A DNA stretch of 7,335 bases from Paracoccaceae bacterium (lineage in GTDB: Bacteria > Pseudomonadota > Alphaproteobacteria > Rhodobacterales > Rhodobacteraceae). Location of the stretch: NCBI GenBank assembly GCA_003551745.1, contig PUNI01000512.1, positions 1 through 7,335 on the forward strand, in the 5' to 3' direction. Position 1 is the first letter of the stretch, and every line of letters begins with the position of its first letter. The translations under genes and the position numbers were made by a program. Positions 7,010 through 7,335 of this stretch are shown one piece after another. The notes below the pieces were generated by a model. The model worked only from the letters and a program-made list of their open reading frames with translations. It was not told the DNA's origin and did not search any database.

Positions 7010-7335
7010 CGGTGGCGCGGCCCCTGCCCCGCCCTCGCCGCGCGGCGTTCGCGCAGGAAGATGAACAGCCCCGCAGCGACGATGATGGCTGCACCGGCGA
7101 GCATCATCGCCCGCGGCACATCGCCGAAGATGAGCCAGCCGAGGATGACCGCCCACAGCAGTAGCGTGTACTGCATGGGGGCCACCACCGCCGCATCGGC
7201 GAGCTTCAGAGCCCGCACCACACACAGATGCGCCGCCATCGCCACAACGCCCAGCAGCGCCAGCAGCCCCCAGTCGGCCGCAGTGGGCGCCACCCAGCCC
7301 GCCGGCGCCAGCACCAGCCCGGCCAGCAGCGCACC
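7003..7335 (-). CDS. EamA/DMT-superfamily permease, C-terminal part (N-terminus beyond window)
   Basis: The last 110 residues of a membrane transporter; the frame is still open at base 7335, so the start lies outside. Hydrophobic spans appear at [14 protein letters not shown] (edge), [37 protein letters not shown] and [18 protein letters not shown]. The pattern [33 protein letters not shown] is the hallmark of the second EamA repeat in ten-span drug/metabolite transporters (usually 280-300 aa). The end is a basic cytoplasmic tail (RERRAARAG...RHRQ). It runs convergent to the dehydratase gene and overlaps its end by 7 nt. DMT proteins export diverse metabolites and the substrate cannot be told. 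A link to sugar-acid metabolism is possible but not supported beyond adjacency. Confidence 0.9.
   Translation of the reverse strand, partial: GALLAGLVLAPAGWVAPTAADWGLLALLGVVAMAAHLCVVRALKLADAAVVAPMQYTLLLWAVILGWLIFGDVPRAMMLAGAAIIVAAGLFIFLRERRAARAGQGPRHRQ

Noticed and set aside
5093..7225. A 710-residue open frame on the minus strand opposite the dehydratase
   Set aside because: It is antisense to a gene with complete catalytic motifs, rich in Arg/His/Gly/Asp, and has no recognisable domain. Such long shadow frames are common in GC-rich DNA.

Overview
The window is GC-rich, densely packed bacterial DNA. Base composition, codon use and protein style suggest an alphaproteobacterium, probably of the Rhodobacteraceae type. 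That placement is an inference, because no rRNA or taxonomic marker is present. Seven protein genes cover almost everything. Five lie on the minus strand (5036 down to 1), one on the plus strand (5204-7009), and one enters from the right edge on the minus strand (7335-7003).

Layout in direction of transcription: a LacI-family repressor (5036-3948) heads a minus-strand operon and overlaps a periplasmic sugar-type solute-binding protein by 4 nt (3951-2686). After a 104-nt gap holding a 10-bp GC-only hairpin come two MalF/MalG-type permeases (2581-1739 and 1742-885, overlapping by 4 nt). A MalK/UgpC-type ATPase follows (874 to beyond base 1, C-terminus cut off). Together these form a complete CUT1-class carbohydrate ABC importer. 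Divergent from the repressor is a 601-aa IlvD/Edd-family dehydratase that closely resembles Caulobacter-type D-xylonate dehydratase (XylD). Its stop codon overlaps that of a convergent EamA/DMT-family permease, of which only the C-terminal part is in the window.

The 167-nt intergenic region between the repressor and dehydratase genes is the control point. It holds two LacI-type operator-like sites, each with an AGCGCT core and repeated 21 bp apart, which overlap a good -10 box for the repressor-transporter operon. It also holds a separate perfect 17-bp palindrome on the dehydratase side.

Working model (inference): the importer brings in a pentose, a pentonate or a related sugar or sugar acid. 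The dehydratase turns the aldonic acid into a 2-keto-3-deoxy acid in a non-phosphorylative (Weimberg/Dahms-like) route, and the LacI protein represses both sides until an inducer binds. No dehydrogenase, lactonase or later pathway enzyme is visible, so those would have to be encoded elsewhere. I see no RNA gene, CRISPR array, insertion sequence or phage gene. The most unusual features are the simple-sequence repeat and predicted G-quadruplex at the repressor/binding-protein junction, and the arrangement of sites in the divergent control region.
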